From: Symsagittifera roscoffensis
Lineage: Eukaryota > Xenacoelomorpha > Acoela > Convolutidae
Reading direction: 5' to 3'
Length of the DNA: 64,000 nucleotides
Assembly (NCBI RefSeq): GCF_963678635.1
Contig: NC_087064.1
Location: 26,640,189-26,704,188, forward strand
The notes below the pieces were generated by a model. That model was not told the DNA's origin and did not search any database. It saw only the letters and a program-made list of their open reading frames with translations. Shown here one piece after another: positions 24,951 to 35,739 of this stretch. The first letter of the stretch is position 1, and the number at the start of each line of letters is the position of its first letter. A program made the translations under genes and the position numbers.

Positions 24951-27900
24951 ATTTGATTTTGCTGCATCTCAAGCTTTTTAGCTTGGCGGTCAGCTACATT
25001 TGGTATAAGATTACTTTTTCTTTCAAATGATGAAAACTACGCTATTTGACTTCTGATTTTTTTCTACCAAGATCTGATTGTTATTGCCAGTTTGAACCGA
25101 TGACAACTAAGGTTACCGATGATATTTTTTTTCACCAAGCTCTGTTCATTCTTTTTTTTTTCAGAGAAAAAATCAGTTTTTGGTTGTTGGTTTTCTTTCC
25201 TATTTCTTTTACGCCTTGCAAATTTTTTTTTAACATGAAAAAAAGTTGAGAAGCTGAAAAAAAAATACAAATGTAAGGTTTTAATCTGGTCAAGGTTTTC
25301 AAAAACGAAGTTGGAAATAATTGTGCATGTTTGCTTTAGTTGAGCTCTTAGCTCGGCTACCATGAGTTTTTAGTGCGTTTCTTGCTTTAAGTGATGACAA
25401 CAACGTGATTTGACCTCTGATTTTTTTCCACCAATATCTCTGATTCTTTTGCCCTTTCAACTGATGATTTTCATAGTTACCGAGGAAACCACTTGATTGT
25501 TTCTCCAAAACTGATTGTTCTACTTGTTTTGAATCTTACGTTTTCCATTTTTGTTTGCATTGCTTCCTGTTTTTTTTATTTTGAAAATTTTTAGGCAGCT
25601 TAAAAAACCAGAAGCGTTTAAAAACTTGCGTTTTTAATGGTACAAGTTTGGTTTTATATCAGGCGAATTGTCCTTTTTTCAACTTTAATTGCAGCAACTC
25701 AAGCCTTTAGCTTGGCGGTCAGCTACCTTCGGTTTTAAATTGTTTTTTTTTTCCTACTCAAATGATGAAAAATACGCGATTTGACTTCTGATTTTTTTCT
25801 ACCAAGATCTGATTGTTTTTGCCAATTTGAATTGATGATAACTTAGGTCACTGAGGATATTTTTTTCGCCAAGCTCTGTTTATTTTGTTTTTTTCTTTCA
25901 GAGGTAAAATTAGTCTTTGGTTTTTGGTTATCTTTCCTATTTTTTCACGCCTTTTTTATACGTGAAAAAATTCGAGAAGCTGAATAAAAAATTAAAATGT
26001 AAGGTTTTAATCTGGTTCAGGTTTTTAAGAGCGAAGTTGGAACTAATTGTGGGTATTTGTTTTAACTGAGACTTTAACTCGGCTACCATGATTTTTTGTT
26101 GCTTTTCTTAGTTTGAGTGATGAAAAAAAACGAGATTTGACTTATGATTTTTTCCACCAAGATCTCTGATTTGTGTGCCCTTATAACTGCTGAGTTTTAA
26201 AGTTACCGGGGAAACCACTTATTTCTTTCTCCAATATTGATTCTTCTACTTGTTTTTATTCTTATATTTGTCCGTGTTTTTGTAATGTTTCTTGTTTCTC
26301 CTTTTTATCTCGAATGTTTTTTGGCAAAATAAAAAACCTGAAGCATTAAAAACTTGCGTTTTTAATGGTATAAATTTCGTTTTATCTAAATTGAATTGTC
26401 CCGTTTTCACTTTAAATTGCTGCATCTCAAGCTATCTAGCTTGGCGTTTAGATATGTTTGGTATAAGGTTGTATTTTTTTTATCAAATGATGAAAATTAC
26501 GCGATTTCACTTCTGATTTTTTTTCTACCAAGATCTGATTGTTATTGCCAATTTGAACCGATGACAAACTAACGTCATCGAGGATACGTTTTTTTCTGCA
26601 AGCTCTGTTTATTATGTATTTTTTTTCAGAGATAAAATCAGTTCTTGGTTGTTGGTTTTCTTTCCTATTTCTTTTACGCCTTCCAAATTTTTTTAACATA
26701 AAAAAAGTCGAAGCTGAATATAAAATTTAAATGTAAGGTTTTAATCTGGTCAAGGTTTTCAAAAAATTGAGTTGCAAATAATTGTTCATGTTTGCTTTAG
26801 CTTTGCCTTTAGCTCGGCTACCGTGAGTTTTTGTTGCGTTTCTTAGTTTTAGTGATGAAAACAACGTGATTTGATTTCTGATTTTTTCCACCAATATCTC
26901 CGATTGTTGTGCCCTAAACTGGTGAATTTCATAGTTACCGAGGAAACCACTTGATTGTTTCTCCAAAATTGATTGTTCTCTCTGTTTTGAACCTTATGTT
27001 TTTTCGTTTTTGTTTGCGTTGCTTCCTGTTTTTTCTTTTTATCCCGAAAGTTTTTTGGCAAATTAAAAAACCAGAAGCGTTTATAAACTTGCGTTTTTAT
27101 ACGGTATAAATTTAGCTTTATCTACCTTGAATTGTTATTTTTTCAAGTTGAAGTGTTGCAACTCAAGCCGTTTAGCTGATGGTCAGCTACATTTGGTATA
27201 AGATTGTACTTTTCTACCCAAATGATGTAAACTACGCGACTTGACTTCTGATTTTTTTCTACCAGGATCTGATTGTTTTTAACAGTTTGAACTGATGACA
27301 ACTAAGGTCACTGAGGGTACTTTTTTCACCAAGATCTGATTATTATGTTTTCTTCAGAGATAAAATCAGTCCTTGGTTATTGATTTTCTATCCTATGTAC
27401 GTTACGATTTCCGAAATACTTTTTGTACATGAAAAGTCGAAAGTTGAATAAAAAGTTAAAATGTAAATTTTTAATCTGGTTGAGCTTTTTTAAAACAAAA
27501 TTGGTAATCATTGTGCATTTTTGTTTTAGCTGAACCTTTAGCTCGGCTACCATGATTTTGTGTTGCGTTTCTCAGTTTTAGTGATGAAAACAAATCTATT
27601 TGACTTGTGATTTTTTTTCTACCAAGATCTCTTATTGTAGTGCTATGCGACTATGCGAACTGATGATTTTTTTGTTTCTGAGGAAACCACTTGATTCGTT
27701 TTTACCGAGAACTGGTTATTCTACTTATTGTGAAATATGTTTTTTCCTTGCTTGTTCGTTATTTTTCCTGTGTCTCCTTTTATGTCTCGAAATGTTTTTA
27801 GGCAACATAACAAACCAAGAGCTTTTTTAATGTAGCAAGTTTTTTGGTGTAAGTTTGGTTTTAAAAACAGTTCGACCATTTTAAATTAAAATTGTTGCAA

Positions 27901-28200
27901 CTCAAGCTTGGGCGGTCCACTACATGTGGTATTTGGTTGGGCTTTTTCTACTCAAATGATAAAAACTACGCGATTCGAATTCCACTACCAATTCTACTAC
28001 GCGATTCGGATTTTTTCTACCAATACCTTATCGTTTTCGCCAGTTTTAACCGACGACAAGTGAAGTCACTGAGGACACCTGTTTTTTTTTCACCAAGATC
28101 TGATTAAGCTGTTCTCTTCAGAGATAAAATCAGTCGTTGGTTATTGGTTTTCTTTCCTGTTTCTCTTACGATTTCCATATTGTTCGTGGTGATAGTTTTT
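24951..28200 (+). repeat. Diverged right edge of the 730 bp satellite
   Basis: The same A/B structure continues, with anchors near 25489, 26214, 26937 and 27680. Substitutions and indels increase steadily, for example aagcctttagcttggcggtcagc and accgaggaaaccacttg. After about 27,950 the units contain small local duplications (acgcgattcg occurs twice in 27,970-28,010), and recognisable satellite stops by about 28,200. Diverged edges around a homogenised core are typical of satellites that evolve by unequal exchange. Confidence 0.85.
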
Positions 28201-29180
28201 TTCTTATGTTTCTTTTTCAGGAAAAGTTTTTTGATTTTTTGTTGTTTGACATTTGGCTTGTTTTCCAGTAAAATTCGGTTGTTTTTTTTTGGTAAAAGAA
28301 AAAAAGACTCACTATCGATTAACAAAAGTGTCAAGGTCACGAAAAACGTGACCGGTTTCTAGTTTAGAAAGTGGTTTGTTCAGAATTTTTTCAGAAGTGG
28401 TTAAAAAATTTGCCTATTGATTTAGTTTTCTCTTTTGAGCCTCTTTTTCTCTATTTCTCTGATTTAGACTATTGCTTCAATTAATTGTTCATGGCTATAG
28501 TTGTAATCCTGAATTGTTCTTGAATTTCAAAAAGCCTCAAGGGCATATGTTTTTCTTTGAGATTCGAAAGTTGATTTTTTAAAGAAAACCAGTCAGTTTT
28601 TTTGTTTCTTTGCGTTCATGACTTTTTTACAACTCTCTGTTGGCTGTGTTTATTTGATTCAATTTTAAGATGATGAAGGAGTTGCTTACAGCTAACTAAA
28701 ATTTTTCACCAACTGCTATTTCAATTCTTGTTCATTTCCGAAGGTGAGGAAACAATTTCATGTTCTGGTGTTTCTGATTGCGAAATCGGTGCCTCAATTA
28801 AGAGTCAGACGAAATGGTTTAGTTTGTTTCAGACCTTTCAGTCACTGTTTGTGTTGCATTGACACTTTCGTACATTGCTGGAAAAAGTTTGATGTTTTCG
28901 TTGTTCAGATGAACTTGATAGGCTTTATTTCCTAGATTTTTTTCGTGAAGCAACATCTCAGGCTCTCGAACATTTTGTTTGAATCAGTTGAGTTCAATTT
29001 TACAGTCATGAACTAGTTTGTGAGGATTTTTCGGCAGTATTTTTTTGTAATTATCAGATATCTTTGACATGCACAAACCTAATCGAAAATTTATATTCAA
29101 AGATGCTTAAGTGAAGTTTCGAGAGATTTTTGACTTTCTTTGATACACATTTTTGCTTATATGGAGTTCTGAGTTAGATT
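28200..29180. other. Gene-free flank between satellite and sulfotransferase gene
   Basis: The sequence is AT-rich and single-copy in appearance, apart from a dispersed-repeat copy near 28,290-28,380. No convincing exon was found. On the minus strand a possible AATAAA poly(A) signal (seen as tttatt at 28,924-28,929) lies about 250 bases downstream of the sulfotransferase stop codon. That assignment is tentative. Confidence 0.4.
28285..28385 (+). repeat. Dispersed repeat D, copy 1
   Basis: It contains actatcgattaacaaaagtg, aaggtcacgaaaaacgtgac and ttctagtttagaaagtgg. The same ordered motifs recur near 32.9, 33.2, 39.4, 45.7 and 63.6 kb. The family is unidentified. Confidence 0.6.
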
Positions 29181-30464
29181 TTATACAGTTTCCTGCAATA
29201 AAAAACTCGACTCATTGGCTGCTTCTAAGTCTAAAGCAGACATCATTTCATAGAAATGTTGAAGAATGTCCTTTTCAATTTCGAGTTTGGAAGAAGATAG
29301 TGTTTTCTGACTGAGTGAACTATTTGCTTGAGAGTCTTTAGTAGAGAGGTGTCTCAACCTGGCCCGTTCCTCGTCGCTTATTGTGAACTCGAAACTTTTC
29401 ACTCGCCCTGCGATCAACTCGAACTGCTGAACTGGTTCGGCGATGAGGCGCTCGTATTTCACTGCAAACAGACAATCTCCGAAGGTACCCTTGGATAGCA
29501 GTACCTTGTATAGCAAGATAAGGTAGGGCAACCCGCCGTAACACATTTGTCCGATCATTTCGTTAGACGCAGCTCTAATTTTTGCGGCATCTTCTAGCAT
29601 TGTCCGTGCTTCCGCGATGTTTGCGATTGTGGCTTCGAGTGGCAATATAGTGCCCTGAATCATGCTTTTCAAGTCGAAAACTTTGGCCATGAAAGAATCC
29701 ATTTTAGGCAAGAAGTTCCCGAACGACTTGACGAACGATTTCAAAGTCGGCATTGTATCCCTGTACATGAAGATATGAGTAACTTTGTCTTGAATCTCGA
29801 CTGGAGTTTTGACGATATACCAGAAACACATGCTCCGTGGTTTGATAATGACGCATTTAGTTTTCGGGTATCTTGCTTTGACCTGTATTAGATGATACTT
29901 CAAAGAGTTCTTAAGTGCTTTCTCGCACAAGGCGTCGCCCATACCCTCCTTATAATGCATAAACATGAAGATGTCGTCGGGTTCCGAAATTGTGACAAAT
30001 CCATCGAAACTCGTGAACAAATTAGCGAGAAGGGTAGAACCACATCGTCCCACCGACCACAAGAAAATTAAGTTCACTTCAGGCCATGGTTGCTCGTCGA
30101 TAAACTCGACAAAATCTGTAATCGGAACGGTTATTTTAGACGTTGCTTCTTTATATGCGCCATGATAGAAGAAAGGATACTTTTCAGTGTTGTAGACATC
30201 TCCGGGGCTCTTCAAAATTACAGTTTTCCTGTCCGTATAGTTTACAGCAACATGATTGGGTTCCAACAATTTTTGAATGTTTTCGCGATTTAAAAAACTG
30301 CAGACGAAAGCTTCTTCCTGAACCGGGTGCAGCTCCTCCCTTTTTCGGTATGAAATGTTCCAATTGTTGATTTGTTTGGTTCGTAGTGGGTAGATTTTGT
30401 CTTGGATTGATATGATAAGTTTGGAAAAGAAATTGAAGGCGAAAAGAATAAGCTTGTCTAGCAT
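29181..30464 (-). CDS. P-loop sulfotransferase-like protein, single exon (427 aa)
   Basis: This is a 427-codon uninterrupted frame, far longer than chance allows in this composition. Residues 134-148 (FLWSVGRCGSTLLAN) match the 5'-phosphosulfate (PAPS) binding loop of sulfotransferases. A SEPDD motif follows at 160-164. HIFMYRDTMPTLKSF (230-244) resembles the 3'-phosphate binding region, with Arg235 and Ser243 as the likely ligand residues. KYERLIAEP (336-344) matches the late YE-L--P motif of the family. Residues 1-20 are hydrophobic and could be an amphipathic or signal-anchor segment, but are weak. The start is the first ATG after an in-frame stop 10 codons upstream (30,492-30,494) and has G at -3. 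The family transfers sulfate from PAPS to an acceptor; I cannot tell the acceptor or subfamily. It lies opposite to the spectrin-repeat gene, either divergent from it or nested in an upstream intron. The lack of introns beside an intron-rich gene suggests retroposition or a one-exon family. Confidence 0.88.
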   Translation of the reverse strand: MLDKLILFAFNFFSKLIISIQDKIYPLRTKQINNWNISYRKREELHPVQEEAFVCSFLNRENIQKLLEPNHVAVNYTDRKTVILKSPGDVYNTEKYPFFYHGAYKEATSKITVPITDFVEFIDEQPWPEVNLIFLWSVGRCGSTLLANLFTSFDGFVTISEPDDIFMFMHYKEGMGDALCEKALKNSLKYHLIQVKARYPKTKCVIIKPRSMCFWYIVKTPVEIQDKVTHIFMYRDTMPTLKSFVKSFGNFLPKMDSFMAKVFDLKSMIQGTILPLEATIANIAEARTMLEDAAKIRAASNEMIGQMCYGGLPYLILLYKVLLSKGTFGDCLFAVKYERLIAEPVQQFELIAGRVKSFEFTISDEERARLRHLSTKDSQANSSLSQKTLSSSKLEIEKDILQHFYEMMSALDLEAANESSFLLQETV

Positions 30465-30744
30465 TGCGATTGTGATCGTGTGTTTTGATGGTTAGTTTTG
30501 GAGGCCAAGAGCGAGATCAACATTCAAAATCTTTCTGCAAGTTTCGATCAAAGTTGATATGATTTGGTGTGGTGGCGGAGTCCTAAGTTATTTGTGTTTT
30601 TGGTAATCAGAAGAAAGTTCCAAATTGATCAATTTGTGTTGGATTTTGGAGATCTATGAGCTGAGTTTAAAACCGATTGGACTGACAAGAAGTAACTTGC
30701 ATGAGTTCTATTTGATAACTATGTGTTCTTTACCTCATATTTGT

Positions 30745-31186
30745 GGGTCTAGGACAATAAGCCGAAGGGACTTCAGGCCGAAATTAAAACTTTTACAAGC
30801 ACCCCAAAACGCTATTTTATCATTTGCAAAACGTTGCTTTTCTAAAATTTTGGAAAATTTAGTCCATGATAAGCGTTATTCATGACAATGCACCACTTGT
30901 GATTCGCATCCGTTAATAACATCAGCCGGTTTTTGAAATGCATAAATTATAAACATGAAAAATGCTTTCAACCATGTTTTACTTTTCAACTTTCCGGAAC
31001 ATCATTTGGAGGCTTAAATTATATGCAAACGCCAATAACTAGTGAAGAAAGATCATGAAATTCAGAAATTCTTCAAAAAAGTTTTCAAATTGTTCATATT
31101 TCACGACTTTATAAGGAATTATTCGGCTTGAAGTCCCTAATTTTACAATTCGGCCTGAAGTCCCGTCGGCTTGATGTCCGGCACTC
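30745..31186. mobile_element. Non-autonomous DNA transposon, about 442 bp, 9-bp flanking repeats (MULE-like?)
   Basis: Terminal inverted repeats of about 40 bp are visible. The left end contains aagccgaagggacttcagg then ccgaaattaaaa. The right end, reverse-complemented, contains aagccgacgggacttcagg then ccgaattgtaaaa. The element is bounded by the perfect direct repeat CATATTTGT at 30,736-30,744 and 31,187-31,195. A third gggacttcaagccgaa copy lies just inside the right terminal repeat. A 9-bp target duplication suggests a Mutator-like element, but no transposase is present and other superfamilies are possible. Confidence 0.75.
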
Positions 31187-32200
31187 CATATTTGTTGGCT
31201 ATGCGTGATATGTGTTGTCATTGTCATTGAACAGTAAGTCCACATTAAAGAGCGCCAATCTTAAGCCTTCTACGTAATTTGCCTGTACAACTTACTTGTT
31301 ATATCTAAATAGTCTTGGATTCCAAGGTTGATCAACTTTCTAAAAGCAGCTTGACTTAAACTTATATTGACTATGAACAAGTAACTTTGGTTTTTGGTCA
31401 CGCAACTTGAACTAGCTAGCCATCTATGACCATTGACCAATGATGGAGTAATAACTCGTTAGTGCAACATGTTACAGTTTCCCCTAAAATGATCTGAAAA
31501 TATCCTCTGCAGAATGGCTTCCTATTTCTTGTCATGTGAGCAATTCAATGAGACTATTCTGATTGATGTTCACAGGAGTTTTGTAGGCATAACCACTGAA
31601 TATTTCAAGCTTAAAAATAACTACTTATTTTGAACATGTTCATTTTCCAAATATTTGCTAATTAAATCCGTTGGTTTCCGATTTGCGATAGCTCAGTCAA
31701 TTTTACGATGTCAATGTAAACTCAATTGAAAATCTAAGATGAAAGGGAAATAATGGGAAAATTTGCGGAATATTTTTTTTTCAAAATTTTATTTGACTTT
31801 AGTTGGAGGACTAACAAGTCAGGAGGAATTTTGCTTTGATTTTTCTGAAAACTTCCTATTTTGTCCTCGCAAAAGCAGATGCCGCAATTAATTGTCAGAA
31901 TTGGTCGAAAGGTATATCATGCTAAATTTCTTTCAGTCGTTATTTGAACGCCATCAAAAATTATCTTAAATATTTTCTTCGTGTTGAGGAAAACAGGCGT
32001 TCAATTTTTGGTTTTAGGTCTATCTTTCCTCAAATAAAGCGAGCGAGCAGGCGTATGAAAGGAGGGCAAGCGTTTATTTCAGCCGTTTATTAAGTATTTG
32101 TTAATGAAATTTTTTTAAATGCAACAAAAAATCTTTGCGAATATTTATAAAAATTTACCCTAACTAATTTTTTTTCGTTTTAACTAAGAGAATGCATTGT

Positions 32201-32263
32201 TAGATAACTATTAGATAACTAAAGTATTAGATAACTACTTAAGACAATAGATAACTACTTACT
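32201..32263 (+). repeat. Small tandem repeat (TAGATAACTA x4)
   Basis: The word TAGATAACTA starts at 32201, 32212, 32228 and 32248, separated by variable spacers of 1-10 bases that are often taken from cttaagacaa or cttact. Confidence 0.8.
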
Positions 32264-32519
32264 CGGTGCAGTTGACTTGACAATTGACCTGCATTCTAGA
32301 GGCTCGTTCTAGAGATGGTCTGAATCCTGTAATCGGCTTTAATTTTCCAAGCTACTTGTTGACTTAATTTTGTGCTTTCGTACCGTTTTTAAGTCTCAAT
32401 GAGCTTTTATACAGGTCAAGTTAATTTTTTTCACGCCAAGTATGATCTTTACAATTTGATTTTGATTTAGGTTCAACTCAAAATCAATTTTGTAATTGGA
32501 AAGCGTAGTTTATCCACCT

Positions 32520-33260
32520 TCTTTTTAGCTATCCAATTACGAAAGTAGAAATAGCGCGAAGAAATTTCAGGTTCTTCTAGTTTGGAAAGTGGCGTTCGCT
32601 TGTTTCCCAGCGGAAATTGTATTTTTAAGTTAGCTTAATCAGAATGCTTTGTTTGATCTCTATTTTTGAGGTATTCCATTCGTGCATTGCCAGTTCAGGT
32701 AACACTTCTGCAACTAAATATGCACATTTTGTTTGATATATGTTAATGCTTATATATGTTAGTTTCAGATTTTTAAGAGTTATGAACGTAGTGAGGACCC
32801 TTATATAGGTCTTGTTGATTTTTTGTTTTTTTTTCAGGAAAAAGTCTAAAATTTTGTTCAGGCTCAAATTCACTTTTTCGTGGTTTGACTTCTGATTTCT
32901 TTTTAAGTTCAGTTTATTTCCTTTTTTAAGAGGAAGATGAACTCCACTATCGAACAGCAAAAGTGTAAAGATTACGAAAAACTTAATTGACTTCTGATTT
33001 TGAACGTGGAATTAATTTATCAGATTTCCCAGCAAAACGGAAGTTTTTTCTATGATCCCTTTTTCTCGAATTGGGTTAAGTTTATTCGAAATTCGAAAAT
33101 TGAGTTTATTTTTAAGTTTAAGTTTAAGTTTTTTAATTGAGTTTATTTCCCTTGTTAAAAGGAAAGCAAGTTCCACTGTCGACCGCAAAACTGTAAAGGT
33201 CACTAAAAATGTGATCAGCTTCTATTTTCGAAAGTGGAAGTCACTCATTTTTTCGGTTTC
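32520..33260 (+). repeat. Cluster of dispersed repeat D copies
   Basis: Three overlapping or adjacent copies are visible. 32,520-32,630 has gaaatagcgcgaag, ttctagtttggaaagtgg and tttcccagcgga. 32,775-33,035 has agttatgaacgtagtg, cttatataggtctt, the ccactatcgaacagc stretch and a truncated end. 33,135-33,240 has ccactgtcgaccgc, aaaggtcactaaaaatgtga and ttcgaaagtgg. The order of motifs matches the copy at 45.5-45.75 kb. Confidence 0.65.
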
Positions 33261-33587
33261 GTTGCCTTCCTTGACACATTTACAACTGGCAGTTGGCTAC
33301 GTTTTTTTTCGCTAGTGGCTGCGGATTTCATGTCCACTTCTGTGTTTAAAATATTCGTTAACAGGAAATGAGCTGACTAAAAAATAATGTTTTTATAGAT
33401 CAAGAGTGTTTACAAGAAGTTTTTGGGCTTATGTTTTGAACACTAAAGGGGATATACAATTGATAACAATCAGAATTTGAGTTGAATACAAACATTGGAG
33501 TTTTGAGAGTTATGAAATGTTGTGATTTGTTTCAACTGCTGTTTGGCTCTATTTGTCATATTTTGAGAAAAAAGTCGTTTGTTTCAG

Positions 33588-33760
33588 ATGTCTTGAAGCA
33601 CCTGGTGCAGAGGCGGAGACATGGCGTGATAGCCCTGCATCAGCACCTGGTGGAGTTGTCAGTGTGGATAGATGGACTGGGGGACACTCTCAGACAGGAA
33701 GACAATGAGTTCGTTCAGTGGACGGGACACCATGTGCTCACAAAGTTACACACATTTCAG
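33588..33760 (+). CDS. Spectrin-repeat gene, exon a
   Basis: It follows the acceptor gtttgtttcag and ends at the donor cag|gttcgc. Two leading bases complete a codon from an unseen upstream exon. The frame reads VLKHLVQRRRHGVIALHQ, then HLVELSVWIDGLGDTL, with a helical spectrin-like pattern and Trp in SVWIDGL. It ends on a full codon (phase 0), matching the next exon. Confidence 0.85.
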
Positions 33761-33869
33761 GTTCGCGACCGCCAGTCATTGTTCCGATTTTGGAGAAAAT
33801 CTGTGTGGTTAAATCAAATGTGAAGAAACTTTATGCGATCACATGTGCAAGAAGTTCTTTGACATGCTG

Positions 33870-34266
33870 CAGGGGAGGATCTAGGATTTTCTCCAGGGGG
33901 ATGCGGATTTTCAAAAAACTTTATCGGCCTTTTTTTAGGTCGACCAAATTGATTTTTCGAGCTCTCCCAAAGCACTGTTTTGTCCCTATTTTGGCCAAAT
34001 TTTCTGCACCGCAGGCAAATTTTGAAAAAATTGGCCAAAAAGGCGTTTTTAGGCACTTTTTGGAAAATCTTGACCGAAAAATTTTGTTTTTTCGGCGCGC
34101 GCTCCCCCCTCAAAATTAGTATATATTGGCGCCTTTAGAAAAATTTTAAGGTTGGTCGGCCAAAACTGGATTTCTTAAAAGTACCAAAGGGGGACCCTTT
34201 GGGTCGGCAGGGGGTCGAATCCCTGAGGGAAAGGCGTCCGCACCCCCCTCCCCCAATCCGCCCCTG
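33870..34266. mobile_element. hAT-like MITE, copy 1 (397 bp)
   Basis: The ends are CAGGGGAGGATCTAGG and, inverted, CAGGGGCGGATTGGGG. The flanks acatgctg (33,862-33,869) and acatgcag (34,267-34,274) form an 8-bp target duplication with one mismatch. CAGGG ends plus 8-bp duplications are the hallmark of hAT elements. No transposase is encoded. It lies in the intron after exon a and shares most of its length with the copy at 34,887. Confidence 0.9.
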
Positions 34267-34316
34267 ACATGCAGGTTTAATTGTGTGTCAATTTAGAATT
34301 TGTTTTTTTTTAACAG

Positions 34317-34610
34317 GGAATAGAGTTAGACTTATCTTGGACGCAACAGGACTTGGACCACATCAACCAGGAGGCGATTCGATACTCCCAGTACCAGTAT
34401 CAAACAGAGTCATCGACCACTTATTCGTCGCTCTCACGTGACAACATACCCATGACTTCTGTGGGAACAGGTACTCGTGAGTCTGATCATCGACTGGGAA
34501 GAGTTTCAATGGAGGAGATGGTCGCAGCTCCTCCGAAGCTGGACGAGCAAATTGGTATTCTGAACCAAAGGTGGCAGCATATGAGAGAACAAGTACAGCA
34601 TAACGTCCAG
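34317..34610 (+). CDS. Spectrin-repeat gene, exon b
   Basis: It lies between the acceptor tttttaacag and the donor cag|gtagag, and is 98 whole codons (phase 0-0). It starts GIELDLSWTQQDLDHINQEA, passes through a Ser/Thr/Tyr-rich stretch (SSTTYSSLSRDNIPM, possibly an inter-repeat linker), and ends with a clear spectrin helix, LDEQIGILNQRWQHMREQVQ. Confidence 0.9.
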
Positions 34611-34886
34611 GTAGAGTTTTTATTGTACTATTGAGTTAAGAGTCAGCCTTGTGGTTTGCAATGACGACATTGTATGATTCCATTGAAAAATGAAGATTTT
34701 CTGTTCATTTTTTCAGTGAATGTCTTAAGAGAATAAGATGAAACTTAGGAAAACGATTTTTTGTTTGTAAATTTTGTAGTTTTCTGGACATGAAATTAGG
34801 ATGTGAAATAGGATAATAACCACTTCTTAAATTCTGAAAAGCAAAATTAGATAGTGCACCACTCTTTTCTCATCCACATCCCAAGT

Positions 34887-35321
34887 CAGGGGCGGATCTA
34901 GGATTTTCTCGAGGAAGGGGGCGGATTTTCAAAAAACTTTCAAGGTTTTGTAGACCTGTTTTTTAGATCGACCAAATTGATTTCCCGAGCGCTCCCAATG
35001 CACTAAAAAGTCCCTGTTTTGGCCAAAAATTTCTGCGCTGCCGGTAAATTTTTGAAAAAACAGGCCAAAAAGGCGTTTTTAGGCTTTTTTGAAATTTTTT
35101 AAACCAAAAAACCGCGTTTTTTTCTGCGTGCGCTCCCTCTTTTAAATTAGTATATATTGGCGCCAAAAAGGCGCCTTTAGAAAAATTTTAATGTCCGTCA
35201 GCCAAAATGGATATCTCAAATTAGTTCAAAGGGTGGTGACCATTTGGGTCGGCAGGGGGTCGAATCTCTGAAATGGGGGGGGGGGGGGGGTGTCCGCCCC
35301 CTCCCCCTAAATCCGCCCCTG
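34887..35321. mobile_element. hAT-like MITE, copy 2 (435 bp)
   Basis: The ends are CAGGGGCGGATCTAGG and, inverted, CAGGGGCGGATTTAGG. The flanks tcccaagt (34,879-34,886) and ttccaagt (35,322-35,329) form an 8-bp duplication with one mismatch. The interior aligns throughout with the first copy (tcgaccaaattgattt, ggccaaaaaggcgttttt, gggtcggcagggggtcgaat). A run of 16 G at 35,275-35,290 is private to this copy. It lies in the next intron of the spectrin gene. Confidence 0.92.
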
Positions 35322-35515
35322 TTCCAAGTGGCAAGTTTTTAAAATTGGTAATCATGGCTGACCTCTAATGATTTTACTTCGAAGTACTTAGAATTGGGCG
35401 CTAAAAACGCATTTGACGCATAGTGTCTTATCGCTCTAATGATTGAAACAAATATCAATTTATTCAGTCGGAATCCGGTCCGAAGTACGTATTGGACAGC
35501 AAACTCATTATTTAG

Positions 35516-35622
35516 ATACTTCTGGACTACGACAAAGTGTGGAAAGAATACGACTACAAGATAGAGTCCCTTATACAGTGGATTGAATACAAGAAATTCA
35601 TGCTCTCCCGCTTCTCGGACGG
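35516..35622 (+). CDS. Spectrin-repeat gene, exon c
   Basis: It lies between the acceptor cattatttag and the donor gg|gtgagt. It reads ILLDYDKVWKEYDYKIESLI, then QWIEYKKFMLSRFSDG, a typical helix A with Trp. It starts at phase 0 and leaves two bases (gg) for the next exon. An earlier AG at about 35,467 would bring in a stop codon, so the later acceptor was chosen. Confidence 0.85.
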
Positions 35623-35739
35623 GTGAGTTTTTGTCCCACAAACTTCAAGTGGAATTGGTTTTAATTAGTATTCTTAATTTTGTTTCGAGCTTAATATTCT
35701 GTTCTTTTTAATGATTCAATTCAGCATTGTGTAATTTAG

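Larger units (their letters stand above)
31196..33587. other. Gene-free region upstream of the first recognised spectrin exon
   Basis: No convincing coding exon was found. The region holds a short tandem repeat at 32,201 and several copies of dispersed repeat D. It may be intergenic or part of an intron of the spectrin-repeat gene, because the exon at 33,588 begins in the middle of a codon and so must have an upstream exon. Confidence 0.4.

Noticed and set aside
1-28200. Tandem array of RNA genes (5S, snRNA or spliced-leader RNA) as an explanation for the satellite.
   Set aside because: No 5S internal control region, tRNA boxes or convincing leader plus Sm site is present in the unit.
1-28200. 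CENP-B box or other known centromere motif in the satellite.
   Set aside because: I saw no match to the CENP-B box while reading. A motif scan would be needed to be sure.
28744-28935. Plus-strand frame of 63 codons between the satellite and the sulfotransferase gene, considered as an upstream spectrin exon.
   Set aside because: It is Cys/Phe-rich and not helical in pattern, and no splice signals with suitable phase support it.
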